Origin: Sulfurimonas sp. | GTDB taxonomy: Bacteria > Campylobacterota > Campylobacteria > Campylobacterales > Sulfurimonadaceae | Assembly (NCBI GenBank): GCA_028689055.1 | Contig: JAQTWZ010000003.1 | Span: forward strand, 5,438 to 69,437 | Direction: 5' to 3' | DNA length: 64,000 nucleotides | Shown: one piece after another, positions 1-9,510 of the stretch | How the letters are laid out: each line of letters opens with the position of its first letter | Position numbering within the stretch: the first letter of the stretch is position 1 | The notes under the pieces: generated by a model | Seen by the model: only the letters and a program-made list of their open reading frames with translations | Database searches by the model: none | Told to the model about the DNA's origin: nothing | Program-made: the position numbers and the translations under genes

Positions 1-826
1 TTACTTTTGGGTTTTTAAATTTTTCTCGTCTGAGGTTAAAGCCGAGATAAGTGTAGGAACGGCTTATCTCTTCATAAACATGAAAACTCTTAAAAAAATC
101 CTTGCTAAGTTGTCTCTCATACTCCATAGGTTCGATAGAACCGATATCAAGGGCAGCAGATTTGAGCATCAAAAATCGCGTCATCGGGTCAGCTATAACA
201 TGAAACGCAATACGTTTTATTTTCGGTTCGCCTTCAAAGTAGCTTTCATTTGCTTGCAAAATAATATTTTTAGAATGTTCCAACTGATGGAGTTTATATG
301 GACCTGTTCCGATAGGTTTTGTGTTAAATGCGGAATTCATAATATTTGCGTCATTTTTCAAAATATGCTCAGGCAAAATACCCATCATCCATGTCTCCAA
401 AGCCTTAAAATAGGGCTTTGTATATTTGACTTCAAGTGTCAAGTCATCGATTGCTTTTACGCTTTGCACAAAACGAAAGTTTGCGCTGTAGGGAGAAACT
501 ATTTTGGGCGAGATAAGTGTTTCATAGGTAAAGAGAACATCTCTGGATGTAAGAGTCTGACCATCATGCCATGTGACATTTGGACGGAGTTTGAAAATAA
601 GTGTTGTGTTATCTTTAAAATAAAAATCCTCAGCAAGATCGCCTACAATCGTTGAAGCATCTTTGTCATATTTGACTAAACCGTTAAATAAAAATCCTGA
701 GATTTCTGAAGAGCTTGAATCTGTAGCAAGGATTGGATTGAGTCTGGAAGGATTGGATGCAGTCGCCAGATGCAGCGTTGCTGCAAAAAGGCTGTAAGAA
801 AAAAGAAGCAGTAAAAGAGTGCGCAT
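1..826 (-). CDS. Peptide-type ABC transporter substrate-binding protein (partial)
   Basis: The reading frame is open from an ATG at 826 down to the left edge of the window, so the C-terminal part is missing. It begins with a signal peptide (MRTLLLLLFSYSLFAA) and continues with features of the SBP_bac_5 (OppA/DppA) family: an early NPSRLNPILATDSSS segment, LFNGLVKYDKD, the LRPNVTWHDGQTLTSRDV segment that is a hallmark of the family, and a late LGFNLRREKFKNPKV segment resembling the family's conserved NxxxxPFxDxxVR region. Such proteins bind peptides, nickel or other small ligands in the periplasm and pass them to an ABC permease; the ligand cannot be told here. The downstream gene starts beyond the edge. 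The start lies one base from the stop of the upstream DUF945 gene, suggesting one transcript. Family call is firm; ligand unknown. Confidence 0.88.
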   Translation of the reverse strand, partial: MRTLLLLLFSYSLFAATLHLATASNPSRLNPILATDSSSSEISGFLFNGLVKYDKDASTIVGDLAEDFYFKDNTTLIFKLRPNVTWHDGQTLTSRDVLFTYETLISPKIVSPYSANFRFVQSVKAIDDLTLEVKYTKPYFKALETWMMGILPEHILKNDANIMNSAFNTKPIGTGPYKLHQLEHSKNIILQANESYFEGEPKIKRIAFHVIADPMTRFLMLKSAALDIGSIEPMEYERQLSKDFFKSFHVYEEISRSYTYLGFNLRREKFKNPKV

Positions 827-2203
827 CTATCTCTTGATATCTCTGCCGTTGACCATCAGTTCGCCATCATGCATAATGATTTCAAAAACAAGATTGTTCG
901 CCTCTTCTTTTGCATACTGCATCACAAGTGCAGCTACAGGTGTTGTCTCATTTAGTTTATTAAAAATCTCTTTAGAAATTTTTAATTTTATATCCGTATC
1001 AAGATTTTGCGCCAAAAGTGCCGGAGTATAAAGAAGTTTATTGGCCAAAGCAGGATCTTCCTTAAACGTAATCTGCGAGTGCACCGAAATACCTTTAAGA
1101 TCTTGCGTTTTGTCTAATATCAGTTTTTGAAACGAAAGATCATCAATGTTGAGTGTCACGCCACGGGAAAGAAGTGTAATAAAACTCTCTTTCATTTTCA
1201 ATTCAAGAGTTTCTGATTGACTCGTTTTAGTCTCAGCTAAAATATCTTGTAGTTCTTCGAGAGCATCTTTATCAAGGTCAACTATCGAAACATCATAATT
1301 GAATCCTTCCATAGAAGCATTGAGTGCGCTTGCGTTGACTTGCATCTGCGCAAATGAGCTCTTTGCATATATCTGCGCAAAAGTATCTTGAGTATCTGCG
1401 GACATACTGACTTGAACATCTTTTGCACTCATAGAAACATTATCGTCTCCCTTCATACTCAAGTCAAAATTGCCTAGAGTCACTGCGCTTGCATATTTGC
1501 TTTTAGACGCAAACTCTGATTCTGTATTTAAGTCTGAAAGATTGAACTTCATTTCAAATGTATCTTTTATAGCTTCGATAGAGATATTTTGCATTTGTGA
1601 ACTTAAAATATTTGGTGCGATAAGATTTCCGCTTCCTTCATAGCTCATGCCAAAAAGAGAAAATTTGAGATTAGTCCCGTCATTTTCAATATATGATTCA
1701 TTGATATCTTTGACATAACCACTAAAATCTTCACTTATCATATCATATTGGAGATTGTACAAAATCCCTTTTTTTGCTAGAAATGCACTCACAAAATCGT
1801 AAAAATTTTGGTCACTCTCTTTGAGCGTATCCATTGTTTTTGAAGAGAGTTTTATAGGATATATATCTACTACGATATTGTTTATAAATGGCACATTACT
1901 ATAGGAAACATCAGCGCCAAGTAAAACGCCATCGATGACATCTTGCACATAAGAAGGAATTTCGCCATGGGAAGATTGGTTGAGATATACAAAAAACTTC
2001 TCACTGTCTTGAAGTAAAAACTCATAATGTCTTTTTGTTTGAAGATACGAACTATCCACACGAGTGTTTTGAACATCTATCCCGTTGTCATGAAGGAGTT
2101 CTATTTTTTCATCCAAAGCGCTCGAAATAAGCTTATTTCCAATGATTGGAAGTGCTGCGGCGACCAAAACAAATACAAAGAGAAGAACGAGAAGTTTTTT
2201 CAT
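827..2203 (-). CDS. DUF945 (YdgA-like) family protein
   Basis: This 458-residue protein has an N-terminal signal or anchor helix (KKLLVLLFVFVLVAAALPII) and a long, mainly beta-predicted periplasmic body. The early region LISSALDEKIELLHDNGIDV and the later repeated pattern of polar strands resemble the DUF945/YdgA family, which has no agreed biochemical role. It is close to the length of E. coli YdgA. Its stop codon is immediately followed by the start of the substrate-binding protein gene, so the two are probably co-transcribed. No catalytic motif is visible. Family assignment is by overall pattern and moderately sure. Confidence 0.7.
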   Translation of the reverse strand: MKKLLVLLFVFVLVAAALPIIGNKLISSALDEKIELLHDNGIDVQNTRVDSSYLQTKRHYEFLLQDSEKFFVYLNQSSHGEIPSYVQDVIDGVLLGADVSYSNVPFINNIVVDIYPIKLSSKTMDTLKESDQNFYDFVSAFLAKKGILYNLQYDMISEDFSGYVKDINESYIENDGTNLKFSLFGMSYEGSGNLIAPNILSSQMQNISIEAIKDTFEMKFNLSDLNTESEFASKSKYASAVTLGNFDLSMKGDDNVSMSAKDVQVSMSADTQDTFAQIYAKSSFAQMQVNASALNASMEGFNYDVSIVDLDKDALEELQDILAETKTSQSETLELKMKESFITLLSRGVTLNIDDLSFQKLILDKTQDLKGISVHSQITFKEDPALANKLLYTPALLAQNLDTDIKLKISKEIFNKLNETTPVAALVMQYAKEEANNLVFEIIMHDGELMVNGRDIKR

Positions 2204-2294
2204 ATAAAGGCCTTTTTTATTTATAGGCGGGATTATATATCAATAAGATTTAAGGTTGGATTATTTTGTTTTTGAAGTTGTAAAATAGAAGAGT

Positions 2295-2320
2295 TTACCA
2301 AGCCCCAAAGGGGATGGTAA
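2295..2320 (-). terminator. Hairpin downstream of rpsI
   Basis: On the minus strand TTACCA and TGGTAA flank an inner CCCC-TTT-GGGG hairpin 14 to 39 bases after the rpsI stop codon. The RNA then runs into a pyrimidine-rich stretch rather than a clean U-run. It is well placed to end the rplM-rpsI transcript. Confidence 0.55.
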
Positions 2321-2333
2321 GGAAGAGAAACGA

Positions 2334-2723
2334 TTAACGTTTAGAGAATTGGCGAGAACGACGAGCTTTACGCTTACCTGGCTTCTTACGTTCAACTGTA
2401 CGTGAATCACGAGTCATCATACCTTCTGGCTTGAGTATAGCTTTCAACTCTGGGTTGAATTTTACTAAAGCACGAGAAATACCATGACGAAGTGCATCAG
2501 CTTGACCACCGAAACCACCACCTATAGTTGTAGCGTCGATATCTACTGAAGTATCTTGTTTAGTTAATGCAAGTGGTTGCTTAACACGAAGCTTTTTAGC
2601 CTCAAGACCACCCAACCATGCGTCTAATGAAAGACCGTTGATTGTCATTTTACCTGTTCCTGGAGTTAACCATACTTTTGCTATTGACGCTTTACGACGA
2701 CCTGTTGCATATATTTTTGCCAT
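2334..2723 (-). CDS. rpsI: 30S ribosomal protein S9
   Basis: This is a full-length (129 residues) small-subunit protein uS9. The N-terminus [14 protein letters not shown] and the extremely basic C-terminal tail [18 protein letters not shown] are diagnostic; the tail reaches into the P site of the ribosome. The central [19 protein letters not shown] segment is also typical. It follows rplM by 10 bases, the standard L13-S9 operon of bacteria, and a hairpin follows it. Nothing unusual. Confidence 0.98.
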   Translation of the reverse strand: MAKIYATGRRKASIAKVWLTPGTGKMTINGLSLDAWLGGLEAKKLRVKQPLALTKQDTSVDIDATTIGGGFGGQADALRHGISRALVKFNPELKAILKPEGMMTRDSRTVERKKPGKRKARRSRQFSKR

Positions 2724-2733
2724 AAATCAATCC

Positions 2734-3156
2734 TTACTTAGCAAGTTGTGCAGTGTGAGGATGCTCAGCACCTGCATAAATTTTTAGTTTTTTAATCATT
2801 TTAGCGCCAAGCTTAGTTTTAGGAAGCATACCACGAGTTGCCAATCTATATAGTTTCTCTGGATTTTTCGCTAAAAGCTCAGTCATCTTAATGCTTTTTG
2901 TACTACCGAAGTACCCTGAATACGAGAAGTATTCTTTGTTAGCAATTTTGCCTAGACCGTTGAATTTTGCTTCAGAAGCATTGATGATTACTACGTAATC
3001 TCCACAGTCAAAGTTTGGAGTATAACATGGTTTGTTTTTACCACGAAGAAGCGTAGCTACTTCAGTAATAATACGACCAAATGTTTTACCTTGCGCATCA
3101 ATCAAAACCCATTTCTGATCGATTTGTTCAGAAGTAGCAATTTTAGTAAATTTCAT
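2734..3156 (-). CDS. rplM: 50S ribosomal protein L13
   Basis: Large-subunit protein uL13, 140 residues. Recognised from WVLIDAQGKTFGRIITEVAT, LLRGKNKPCYTPNFDCGDYV and the RGMLPKTKLGAKMIKKLKIY region before the C-terminal EHPHTAQ. An in-frame UUG lies five codons further upstream, but the ATG at 3156 is preceded by AAGGG at good spacing and gives the family's usual N-terminus (MKFTKIA), so it is chosen. It is the first gene of the rplM-rpsI operon. Confidence 0.98.
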   Translation of the reverse strand: MKFTKIATSEQIDQKWVLIDAQGKTFGRIITEVATLLRGKNKPCYTPNFDCGDYVVIINASEAKFNGLGKIANKEYFSYSGYFGSTKSIKMTELLAKNPEKLYRLATRGMLPKTKLGAKMIKKLKIYAGAEHPHTAQLAK

Positions 3157-3292
3157 TCTTGAACCCTTCAAGTAAATTTTTTATCAAAACATCTTACGAT
3201 GCTTATTTGAGTGGCGAAAGTATAGCCATATAAACTTTAAAGTAGCTTAATTTATGGTTTATTTAAGGTTTGGATTGAAGGGGTCAAAAGGA

Positions 3293-3709
3293 CTACTTTT
3301 GCAACATTTGCAGCAGTTCTTCTTTATCTTTCGCTCCCATCATAGAGAGTGCGCTTTGTTTATCATTTGAGACGAGAGTAAGATCTGCACCTGCGTTTAT
3401 CAGAAAAATCGCTATCTCCTCTCGCTGAGTATATAGTGCCAACATGAGCGCCGTTTTTCCATCAATATCCTGTGCGTTTATATCCGCACCTCTTGCCACA
3501 AGCATGTTCACAGCAGCACTATTTCCCACCCACACGCTGTACATCAAGATACTTTTTTTATTCTCCGCCGCGAGGTTGGCATCTTTTGAAGTTATGATGA
3601 TTTGTTGCATATATGGAACATTGTTCTCTTTGAGTGCGGCAATCATCTCAGAAAAAGTAGCACCGATAGCAAAAGCGTACGCAAATATAAGTAAAAATAG
3701 AACTTTCAT
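3293..3709 (-). CDS. Small secreted ankyrin-repeat protein
   Basis: This 138-residue protein has a signal peptide (MKVLFLLIFAYAFAIGATF) followed by about three ankyrin repeats. Clear repeat cores are NKKSILMYSVWVGNSAAVNM, LVARGADINAQDIDGKTALM and LINAGADLTLVSNDKQSALS. Ankyrin repeats bind other proteins; the signal peptide puts this one in the periplasm. It is monocistronic: the neighbours are a ribosomal operon downstream and a small doubtful reading frame upstream. Its partner is unknown. Confidence 0.85.
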   Translation of the reverse strand: MKVLFLLIFAYAFAIGATFSEMIAALKENNVPYMQQIIITSKDANLAAENKKSILMYSVWVGNSAAVNMLVARGADINAQDIDGKTALMLALYTQREEIAIFLINAGADLTLVSNDKQSALSMMGAKDKEELLQMLQK

Positions 3710-3782
3710 AAAGAAGACCTTTCATCGCTAGTGTATTGGTGGTATTTTATGCTAACTCTTCTTAAAGGAGAATAATTATCTT

Positions 3783-3914
3783 TTAGTAGTTTTTACTAAT
3801 TTTATGATGGGCGAATTCACATAGTGAGCAAATACCCTTAAAAATAGTTGATTTTTTAGATTGTTTCACAGTCTCAGGACGATACAAACGAGGAAAAAGT
3901 GGAGATTCATTCAT
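3783..3914 (-). CDS. Possible 43-residue CxxC protein
   Basis: A short open frame lies just downstream of the HYRNG-motif gene on the same strand. It would encode a basic, hydrophilic 43-residue protein beginning MNESPLFPRLYRPETVKQSK and ending with a CSLC pair followed by two histidines (FAHHKIS), a possible zinc-binding knuckle. No good Shine-Dalgarno precedes the ATG, and I do not recognise a family. The frame stays open about 12 codons upstream of this ATG, so the start is uncertain. It may be a real small gene or the tail of a decayed one. Confidence 0.3.
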   Translation of the reverse strand: MNESPLFPRLYRPETVKQSKKSTIFKGICSLCEFAHHKISKNY

Positions 3915-3952
3915 AAGGGCGTTGCTGCGATTGTAGTTTTTCGATTAAAAAA

Positions 3953-4720
3953 TTACGCTAATTCTTCCTCACATATTTTTTTAAAAAGCATGTGTATAGC
4001 TATTTTTGGGTTTTTCAATGTTTTTTCTATCTTCTCACTAAAGAATTTAGCTCTAATATAATCCCAATTTTGTTTTTTAAAATGAAGTTTCAAATATTCT
4101 TGATTGTCAGTAATTATTTTTTTTATCTCTTCTGTTATTTCTTCTCGAGAAAGATAATTTTTTTCCTCATTATGGACAGTATTTTTTAAAAACTCCATGC
4201 CATATAAACTAGGTTCAAATGCAATTAAATACAATATCATAGCAATTAATACGACATCATCATAGTTACTAAAATATTTTTTGATTAGATTGATTTCAAG
4301 CAATTTATCTTCTATATATTCTTCAATATATGAGTTTAAAAATACTTTGAACACTTCTTCATTTTTGTTCTCTAGATATTTTTCTTTAATTATTGGTGCA
4401 AAAGTTTTTATAACTTGCAAGATTTCCTGAATTATTGGTTTATAAGACTCATCTAAAAAAAATGTTGTATATACTCTATCAACATACTCTAGCTTGATAA
4501 TCTCTTGTCTCTTGGAAATGACTGAAGATTTGAATGTATGGTGGAGTGGTTCGTATTTAAATCTGATATCTAGTCCCTCGTATCCATTTTGACTGACATG
4601 ATTTGACCTTGTATAATCTTTATTGACCCAAGCCTCATTCCTGTGGTGAGGTGAAATCCAAACACCATTTCTATAATGCCCTTTTACATTGCTTCCATTT
4701 CTATGAAATCTATTACTCAT
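3953..4720 (-). CDS. Unknown protein with HYRNG motif, coupled to helicase
   Basis: I do not recognise this 255-residue protein. Residues 3-40 are rich in His, Arg, Asn and Trp and contain a tandem pattern (FHRNGSNVKGHYRNGVWISP, then HHRNEAWVNKDYTR) like the short xGHYRNGxWVxxH motif seen in various bacterial proteins. The rest is charged and helix-rich, with many Glu/Lys/Ile, and has no membrane segment. An upstream start (4741) is possible, but the ATG at 4720 lies inside the last codons of the helicase gene (the ATGAGTAA overlap), a layout that signals translational coupling. This suggests that it works with the helicase. Base composition is very AT-rich, like the helicase. Confidence 0.7.
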   Translation of the reverse strand: MSNRFHRNGSNVKGHYRNGVWISPHHRNEAWVNKDYTRSNHVSQNGYEGLDIRFKYEPLHHTFKSSVISKRQEIIKLEYVDRVYTTFFLDESYKPIIQEILQVIKTFAPIIKEKYLENKNEEVFKVFLNSYIEEYIEDKLLEINLIKKYFSNYDDVVLIAMILYLIAFEPSLYGMEFLKNTVHNEEKNYLSREEITEEIKKIITDNQEYLKLHFKKQNWDYIRAKFFSEKIEKTLKNPKIAIHMLFKKICEEELA

Positions 4721-7700
4721 CAGCCATCTCAATAATGTCAAATATCATCGATAAAAATTTCACTTGCTCTCGATCAATATTTTCTCTAAGACGCTGTGTA
4801 ACCTTTGATCTAAATTCATCCATGTCTTTTGGTTTTTGTTTCAAGAATTGATCAATCATGATTTTTGAGAGAATACACCGTGGGCTATTCACATCAAATT
4901 CTTTTGCAACTTCTTCATCTCTAAGCTGTGTAAGCAAATCTTTTAGTTTTTCATCTGATACAAAAGCCTGCTTGTATGAAGGTTGTCTAAGTGCGTTTTC
5001 ATCATGTATTTGCTCAGCTTTTTCCTCTTGAATCTCTTCAAATAAATTGAGTTTAACCGATGAATGCTCCTCTACATCATCCAGTTTATCGACAATGATT
5101 TCTTGATGAGCAGGGGACGTAATTTGTCTACGTTTGTGTTTTTCAGCAAAAGTAGACAGTTGCTCATTTACAACTTTTAATAATTTTGAGATTTCATTAT
5201 CTCTATTTTTGAACCAATCGGTTGACCATATTCGGTACACTTTCCACCCAAGACGTTCCAAAACCTCTTGTTTTAATCGGTCACGATCTCTAGCAGATTT
5301 TGATGAGTGATACGTCGCTCCATCACATTCGATAGCTAGAACATAATCATCACTTACATTTGAGACTACAGCTAAATCGATAAAATATCCAGCAACTCCA
5401 ACTTGTGGTACCGATTTAATTCCGGCATTGCTCAATATAGAATAAACCGACTCTTCAAACGGTGAATCAAAGCCTTTTCCGTCAATTATTTCAGGTTTAT
5501 AAGTTAGGCTACCACTTTCGAGATATTGTAAAAATCCTCTCAGGGAGGCTACCCCTCTAGAAGAACTTTCTGATACGAGAATATCGCTTGATTTCATCGA
5601 AGTAAAGACATGCATCTTTTGCTTAGAACGAGTAATTAAGACATTTAGTCGTCTCCATCCTGGTTTTTGGGTCATTGGTCCAAAGCGTTGAAAAACTTTG
5701 CTCGTTAACTTATCAGGACCGAATGTTGTCGAAATAAATATAACATCCCGTTCATCCCCTTGTAATGATTCAAGGTTCTTGATAAAAAATGGTTCACTAT
5801 TATCTTTCCATCGGTTAAGATAATTGGCAACATATGGATTTGTTTTTTCTTTTTCATCAAGTAGTTGCTGAATCAAATCTCTTTGTTGGGTGTTAAATGT
5901 TCCAATACCAAGAGATTTATCCGGAAAAATTTTCATCTGTCGTTCGATATGCTCTACAATAATCTTAGCTTCAAGTTTATTGATACCGCTTTGATAAACA
6001 CTATTATGAATATAAGTGTGCTTGATACCTATTCCATCATCGCTGATGCTTGTAGGAGAAGGAAACACTATGAGATCATTATCATAAAAGTGCTGATTTG
6101 AAAAAGCTATCAATGATTCATGTTGTGACCGATAGTGCCACCTGAGTCTTCGAACTGGACTGTAAAGGGTAATACAAGTATCAAGAATAGACTCTGACTC
6201 ATCAACAACCGTTTCATCTTCATTATCTTCGCCATCATCTTTCATAGCATCAAAAAATGAAGTAGGAGGAAGCTGTTTTGGGTCTCCTACAATAACAATT
6301 TGATTTGCTCTAGCGATAACGCCTAATGCTTCTTCCGGACGTAATTGAGAAGCTTCGTCTACAATAAGAACGTCAAATTTTAGACTAGATGGAGGAATGT
6401 ATTGAGCTACTGAGAGTGGACTCATCATAAAACATGGCTTTAACGCTTTCATCGCATTACCTGCACGGGTTACAAGCTGACGAATTGGAATATGTCTGCG
6501 TTGTAGTCCTGCTTGGTGCTCAATTAATTTTTGTTCAGTGAGATTTTTGACAGAACCTCCACTAATACCCATAGGAATTTCTTTATCAGCTGCTTTTGTG
6601 GCAATCTCTTGTTGATTCAATTTCATCAATTCAAGATCAAGTTTTTTAAACTCTTCGATTGCGTACTCTTGTGTAATTCTTCCATATTGATCTAATTTTG
6701 GATAATTTTTAAATTGTTTTTTTAAAATTGAATAGTAGAAATTATAGTAGTAGGCATCTGTTATTTTATCAATAGAAAGAATATCGTTCTCAACAGCATC
6801 AACAATCTTATCAAGATTTAATGATAGTAGAGAATTTCTAAAATCTCTATATCTAATCCAGCGAATTAAACTGGGTAGATTTTTTGTCATATTGTTCAGT
6901 TCATTTAGAAATTCTTGTATATTTTTATACAATCTCATCTGGTTGCAACATACTGAATCAAGTTCTCTTATTTCTTTATAAGTTTGTACGATTTCTTTTA
7001 GTATATCAATTTGACTTTTAAAATCTAAAAATATAACTTTTTTGAGTTCTTCAGAGAGCTCTGATGATTGTATTCTTTCAAATGTTTGCTTAGTATCAAT
7101 TATTTTTTTAAATTCATCTAAATAAATGAATATATTTTCTAGATATGAGAACCATATTTTGTTGTCTTTAGGTAAAGTTATTACCATTAAGTCTTGTAAT
7201 TTTTTGATTGCTTTTTTGTATGAAGGAAATAAGAATTTTAGAAAAGAGTCTTTTTTGGACTCAATAATATTTTTCATTTCATCATATTCAACTCTACTGT
7301 GGAGCAAAATTTTGTTTACATCGAAAATATACAAAATATCATTATATATTCTGGACTCAGAAATAATTGTTTCTACAGAAGAACCATGAAAGAAATGTCT
7401 CATCAAATCTGAAGGGAAAAAATCTAATTCTTTAGAAAACTCTTGTATAAAATTATCTACATCATTTATATCTTTTATTTTTGAAATAATTTCATATTGG
7501 TTGTAATAATTATGAAATTCATTGATCTTTTTGTTTAAATATTGAACTTTTTCAGCTGTTTTGCTTAAGTTAAATTCAAAATCATCAACTTCCAAGCTAC
7601 TTAGGTTTAGATTGTGTTTATTCCAAAAAAGAAAATCTAACTTTTCATTATTTTCGAGGTATTTTTGAAATTTTTTAAGTTCTTCAATTTTTTGATTAAA

Positions 7701-9224
7701 TAAACTATTTGTTTCATTTTCAACTTCTTGAACCTCAAATTTGAGATATTTCGCTACTTCATGATATCGATCAACTATCCAAAATATTTGAAAAAGTGTT
7801 TGCTCTGTTTTTCCAAATTTGGAATGTAAAATATCAAGATATTCCCGCAATTCTTCCTTTTTATGCTCAATTTTATCTTTAACCGTTTGTATGTTTTGAG
7901 GTTTTTGGTAGCGTCCGCCGATACGCTTTTTTAATGATTCAAGAACTTTCGTTTTTTGACTTTTATGACTATGCAGTTCTAAACAAAAATCTTCCAACCC
8001 AACATTTGATAATCTTTTATAAACCACTTCCAATGCGGCAAGCTTTTCAGAAACGAATAAAACACTTTTTCCTTCTGCCAACAGAGCCGCAATCATATTG
8101 GAAATAGTTTGAGATTTTCCAGTTCCAGGAGGTCCTTCAATAACAAGATTTTTTCCTTCCAATACATCAACAATTGCACTATGTTGTGAAGAGTCTGCAT
8201 CCATAACTAATGGAATTTTTTGTGCTATTGAATTGGAATCAATGTCATATTCAGAAGGTGCATATGAAACAGCGCCAGTTTCTCTGCCTAAAAATAAATC
8301 CTGTAAAATTGAATTTTCACTTAAAAGTGTTTCCTCATCCCATCTGGAATCATCAAGGTCTTTATACATCAAAATTTTAGAGAAATTTAAAAAATCTAAA
8401 GAAATTTCATGTTTGATTTTCCAATCTTTTTTTGATAAGAGTATTTTGCTTACTTCCTTCATATAATCGCTAAATGACATTTCAGCAGTTAATTCGGGTA
8501 AGACAATATTGAAATCATTTGCTAGCTTTTCAGCTAAAGATTTATTGGTATCAAGTTCATCCCCATCGTATTTTAAAATATATTCGTAAGTATTAGTTTC
8601 TCTATTTAAATTTCCACGTTGTAGCGTTACTGGAATATTTACTAATGGGGATTTGATTTTTACATCCGAATCACTACTTTCTTTCCATTCTAATACACCA
8701 AGAATGATATAAAGCATGTTGGCACCAGTTTCTTGAATCAAACTGCGTGCATCAAGATCTATTTTTTTGAGGATTTTTTCTAGTTCAGTAGGATAATGCA
8801 AAGTTTGGAGGTAGTCGTCAACGTATTTTACATCAACATCTTTATCGGTCAAGTCAATTTCTGGCAATTCATTGGAAATATCAAAACCAAGTTCTTTGGC
8901 TCTTTCTTCAGCTGTTAATAAGGCATCCGCTGGGGAGTCTTCAAGTATATCTGCTATATTTTTTGATTGATTCTCTTCTGTACTTTGTTTTTTAACAAAA
9001 ACAAGCTCATTCGAGTTTTGATTCTTATCAGGTTCAGGAATATATTTAAATTTGAACTGTCCTTCATCAACTACCAATCTATGGTAAATAAAATCAGGAG
9101 ATTCATCAATAATTTTTAAATGTCTTGCTTTTGCTGGTTTTTTATAGCTAACAAGTTTATTCCTTTTGGTGAGGTCTAACAGTCTTATTCTTGTTTGTTG
9201 TAATCGTGCACTAAATTCTGACAT
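4713..9224 (-). CDS. DUF4011-type SF1 helicase with C-terminal PD-(D/E)XK-like nuclease
   Basis: A giant protein of 1503 residues. The N-terminus (ARLQQTRIRLLDLTKRNKLV) is the DUF4011 signature. A superfamily I helicase core is split by a long helical insertion: Walker A GPPGTGKS at about 364-371; Walker B VDEASQLRPEEAL near 955; WHYRSQHESL; and motif VI LITRSKQKMHVF near 1195. A restriction-endonuclease-like domain follows, with FIDLAVV (Asp ~1282) and AIECDGATYHSS (Glu/Asp ~1298), matching MTES_1575/Vsr-like nucleases. The start at 9224 is preferred over 9284 because a TAGG ribosome site precedes it. Proteins of this architecture are often found in defence islands, but this one's function is inferred. 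The AT-rich gene nearly lacks the AAACGCA motif common elsewhere here, which suggests acquisition by transfer. Confidence 0.88.
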   Translation of the reverse strand: MSEFSARLQQTRIRLLDLTKRNKLVSYKKPAKARHLKIIDESPDFIYHRLVVDEGQFKFKYIPEPDKNQNSNELVFVKKQSTEENQSKNIADILEDSPADALLTAEERAKELGFDISNELPEIDLTDKDVDVKYVDDYLQTLHYPTELEKILKKIDLDARSLIQETGANMLYIILGVLEWKESSDSDVKIKSPLVNIPVTLQRGNLNRETNTYEYILKYDGDELDTNKSLAEKLANDFNIVLPELTAEMSFSDYMKEVSKILLSKKDWKIKHEISLDFLNFSKILMYKDLDDSRWDEETLLSENSILQDLFLGRETGAVSYAPSEYDIDSNSIAQKIPLVMDADSSQHSAIVDVLEGKNLVIEGPPGTGKSQTISNMIAALLAEGKSVLFVSEKLAALEVVYKRLSNVGLEDFCLELHSHKSQKTKVLESLKKRIGGRYQKPQNIQTVKDKIEHKKEELREYLDILHSKFGKTEQTLFQIFWIVDRYHEVAKYLKFEVQEVENETNSLFNQKIEELKKFQKYLENNEKLDFLFWNKHNLNLSSLEVDDFEFNLSKTAEKVQYLNKKINEFHNYYNQYEIISKIKDINDVDNFIQEFSKELDFFPSDLMRHFFHGSSVETIISESRIYNDILYIFDVNKILLHSRVEYDEMKNIIESKKDSFLKFLFPSYKKAIKKLQDLMVITLPKDNKIWFSYLENIFIYLDEFKKIIDTKQTFERIQSSELSEELKKVIFLDFKSQIDILKEIVQTYKEIRELDSVCCNQMRLYKNIQEFLNELNNMTKNLPSLIRWIRYRDFRNSLLSLNLDKIVDAVENDILSIDKITDAYYYNFYYSILKKQFKNYPKLDQYGRITQEYAIEEFKKLDLELMKLNQQEIATKAADKEIPMGISGGSVKNLTEQKLIEHQAGLQRRHIPIRQLVTRAGNAMKALKPCFMMSPLSVAQYIPPSSLKFDVLIVDEASQLRPEEALGVIARANQIVIVGDPKQLPPTSFFDAMKDDGEDNEDETVVDESESILDTCITLYSPVRRLRWHYRSQHESLIAFSNQHFYDNDLIVFPSPTSISDDGIGIKHTYIHNSVYQSGINKLEAKIIVEHIERQMKIFPDKSLGIGTFNTQQRDLIQQLLDEKEKTNPYVANYLNRWKDNSEPFFIKNLESLQGDERDVIFISTTFGPDKLTSKVFQRFGPMTQKPGWRRLNVLITRSKQKMHVFTSMKSSDILVSESSSRGVASLRGFLQYLESGSLTYKPEIIDGKGFDSPFEESVYSILSNAGIKSVPQVGVAGYFIDLAVVSNVSDDYVLAIECDGATYHSSKSARDRDRLKQEVLERLGWKVYRIWSTDWFKNRDNEISKLLKVVNEQLSTFAEKHKRRQITSPAHQEIIVDKLDDVEEHSSVKLNLFEEIQEEKAEQIHDENALRQPSYKQAFVSDEKLKDLLTQLRDEEVAKEFDVNSPRCILSKIMIDQFLKQKPKDMDEFRSKVTQRLRENIDREQVKFLSMIFDIIEMADE

Positions 9225-9473
9225 TCTGAACCTAAGATTTTTTATTGATACTACAGTAATGCTCCTGCTTTTTTTATTAAACATAGAAAAATTATTTTAG
9301 TTATTCTTTAAAATTGAAGGCTATAGGGAATGTTGAACAACTTCTTATCCTACCTAAAAAAAATTTACAAAGATTTTTAACAATAAATCCATATTCACTT
9401 TTTATAAGTTTTACAATTCTTCTTTGATTTTAATTTTAATAAGTGTTCTGATTAGATTAATTAGAATAGCTAA

Positions 9474-9510
9474 TCAAAGTTTTAATTTTTAGTAGAAATT
9501 AAACTTTGAT
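9474..9510 (-). terminator. Hairpin overlapping the end of addA
   Basis: ATCAAAG and CTTTGAT, extended by A/T pairs on both sides, form a long inverted repeat that includes the addA stop codon. The 214-base gap between this gene and the helicase is otherwise very AT-rich, and I see no gene in it. Confidence 0.45.
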
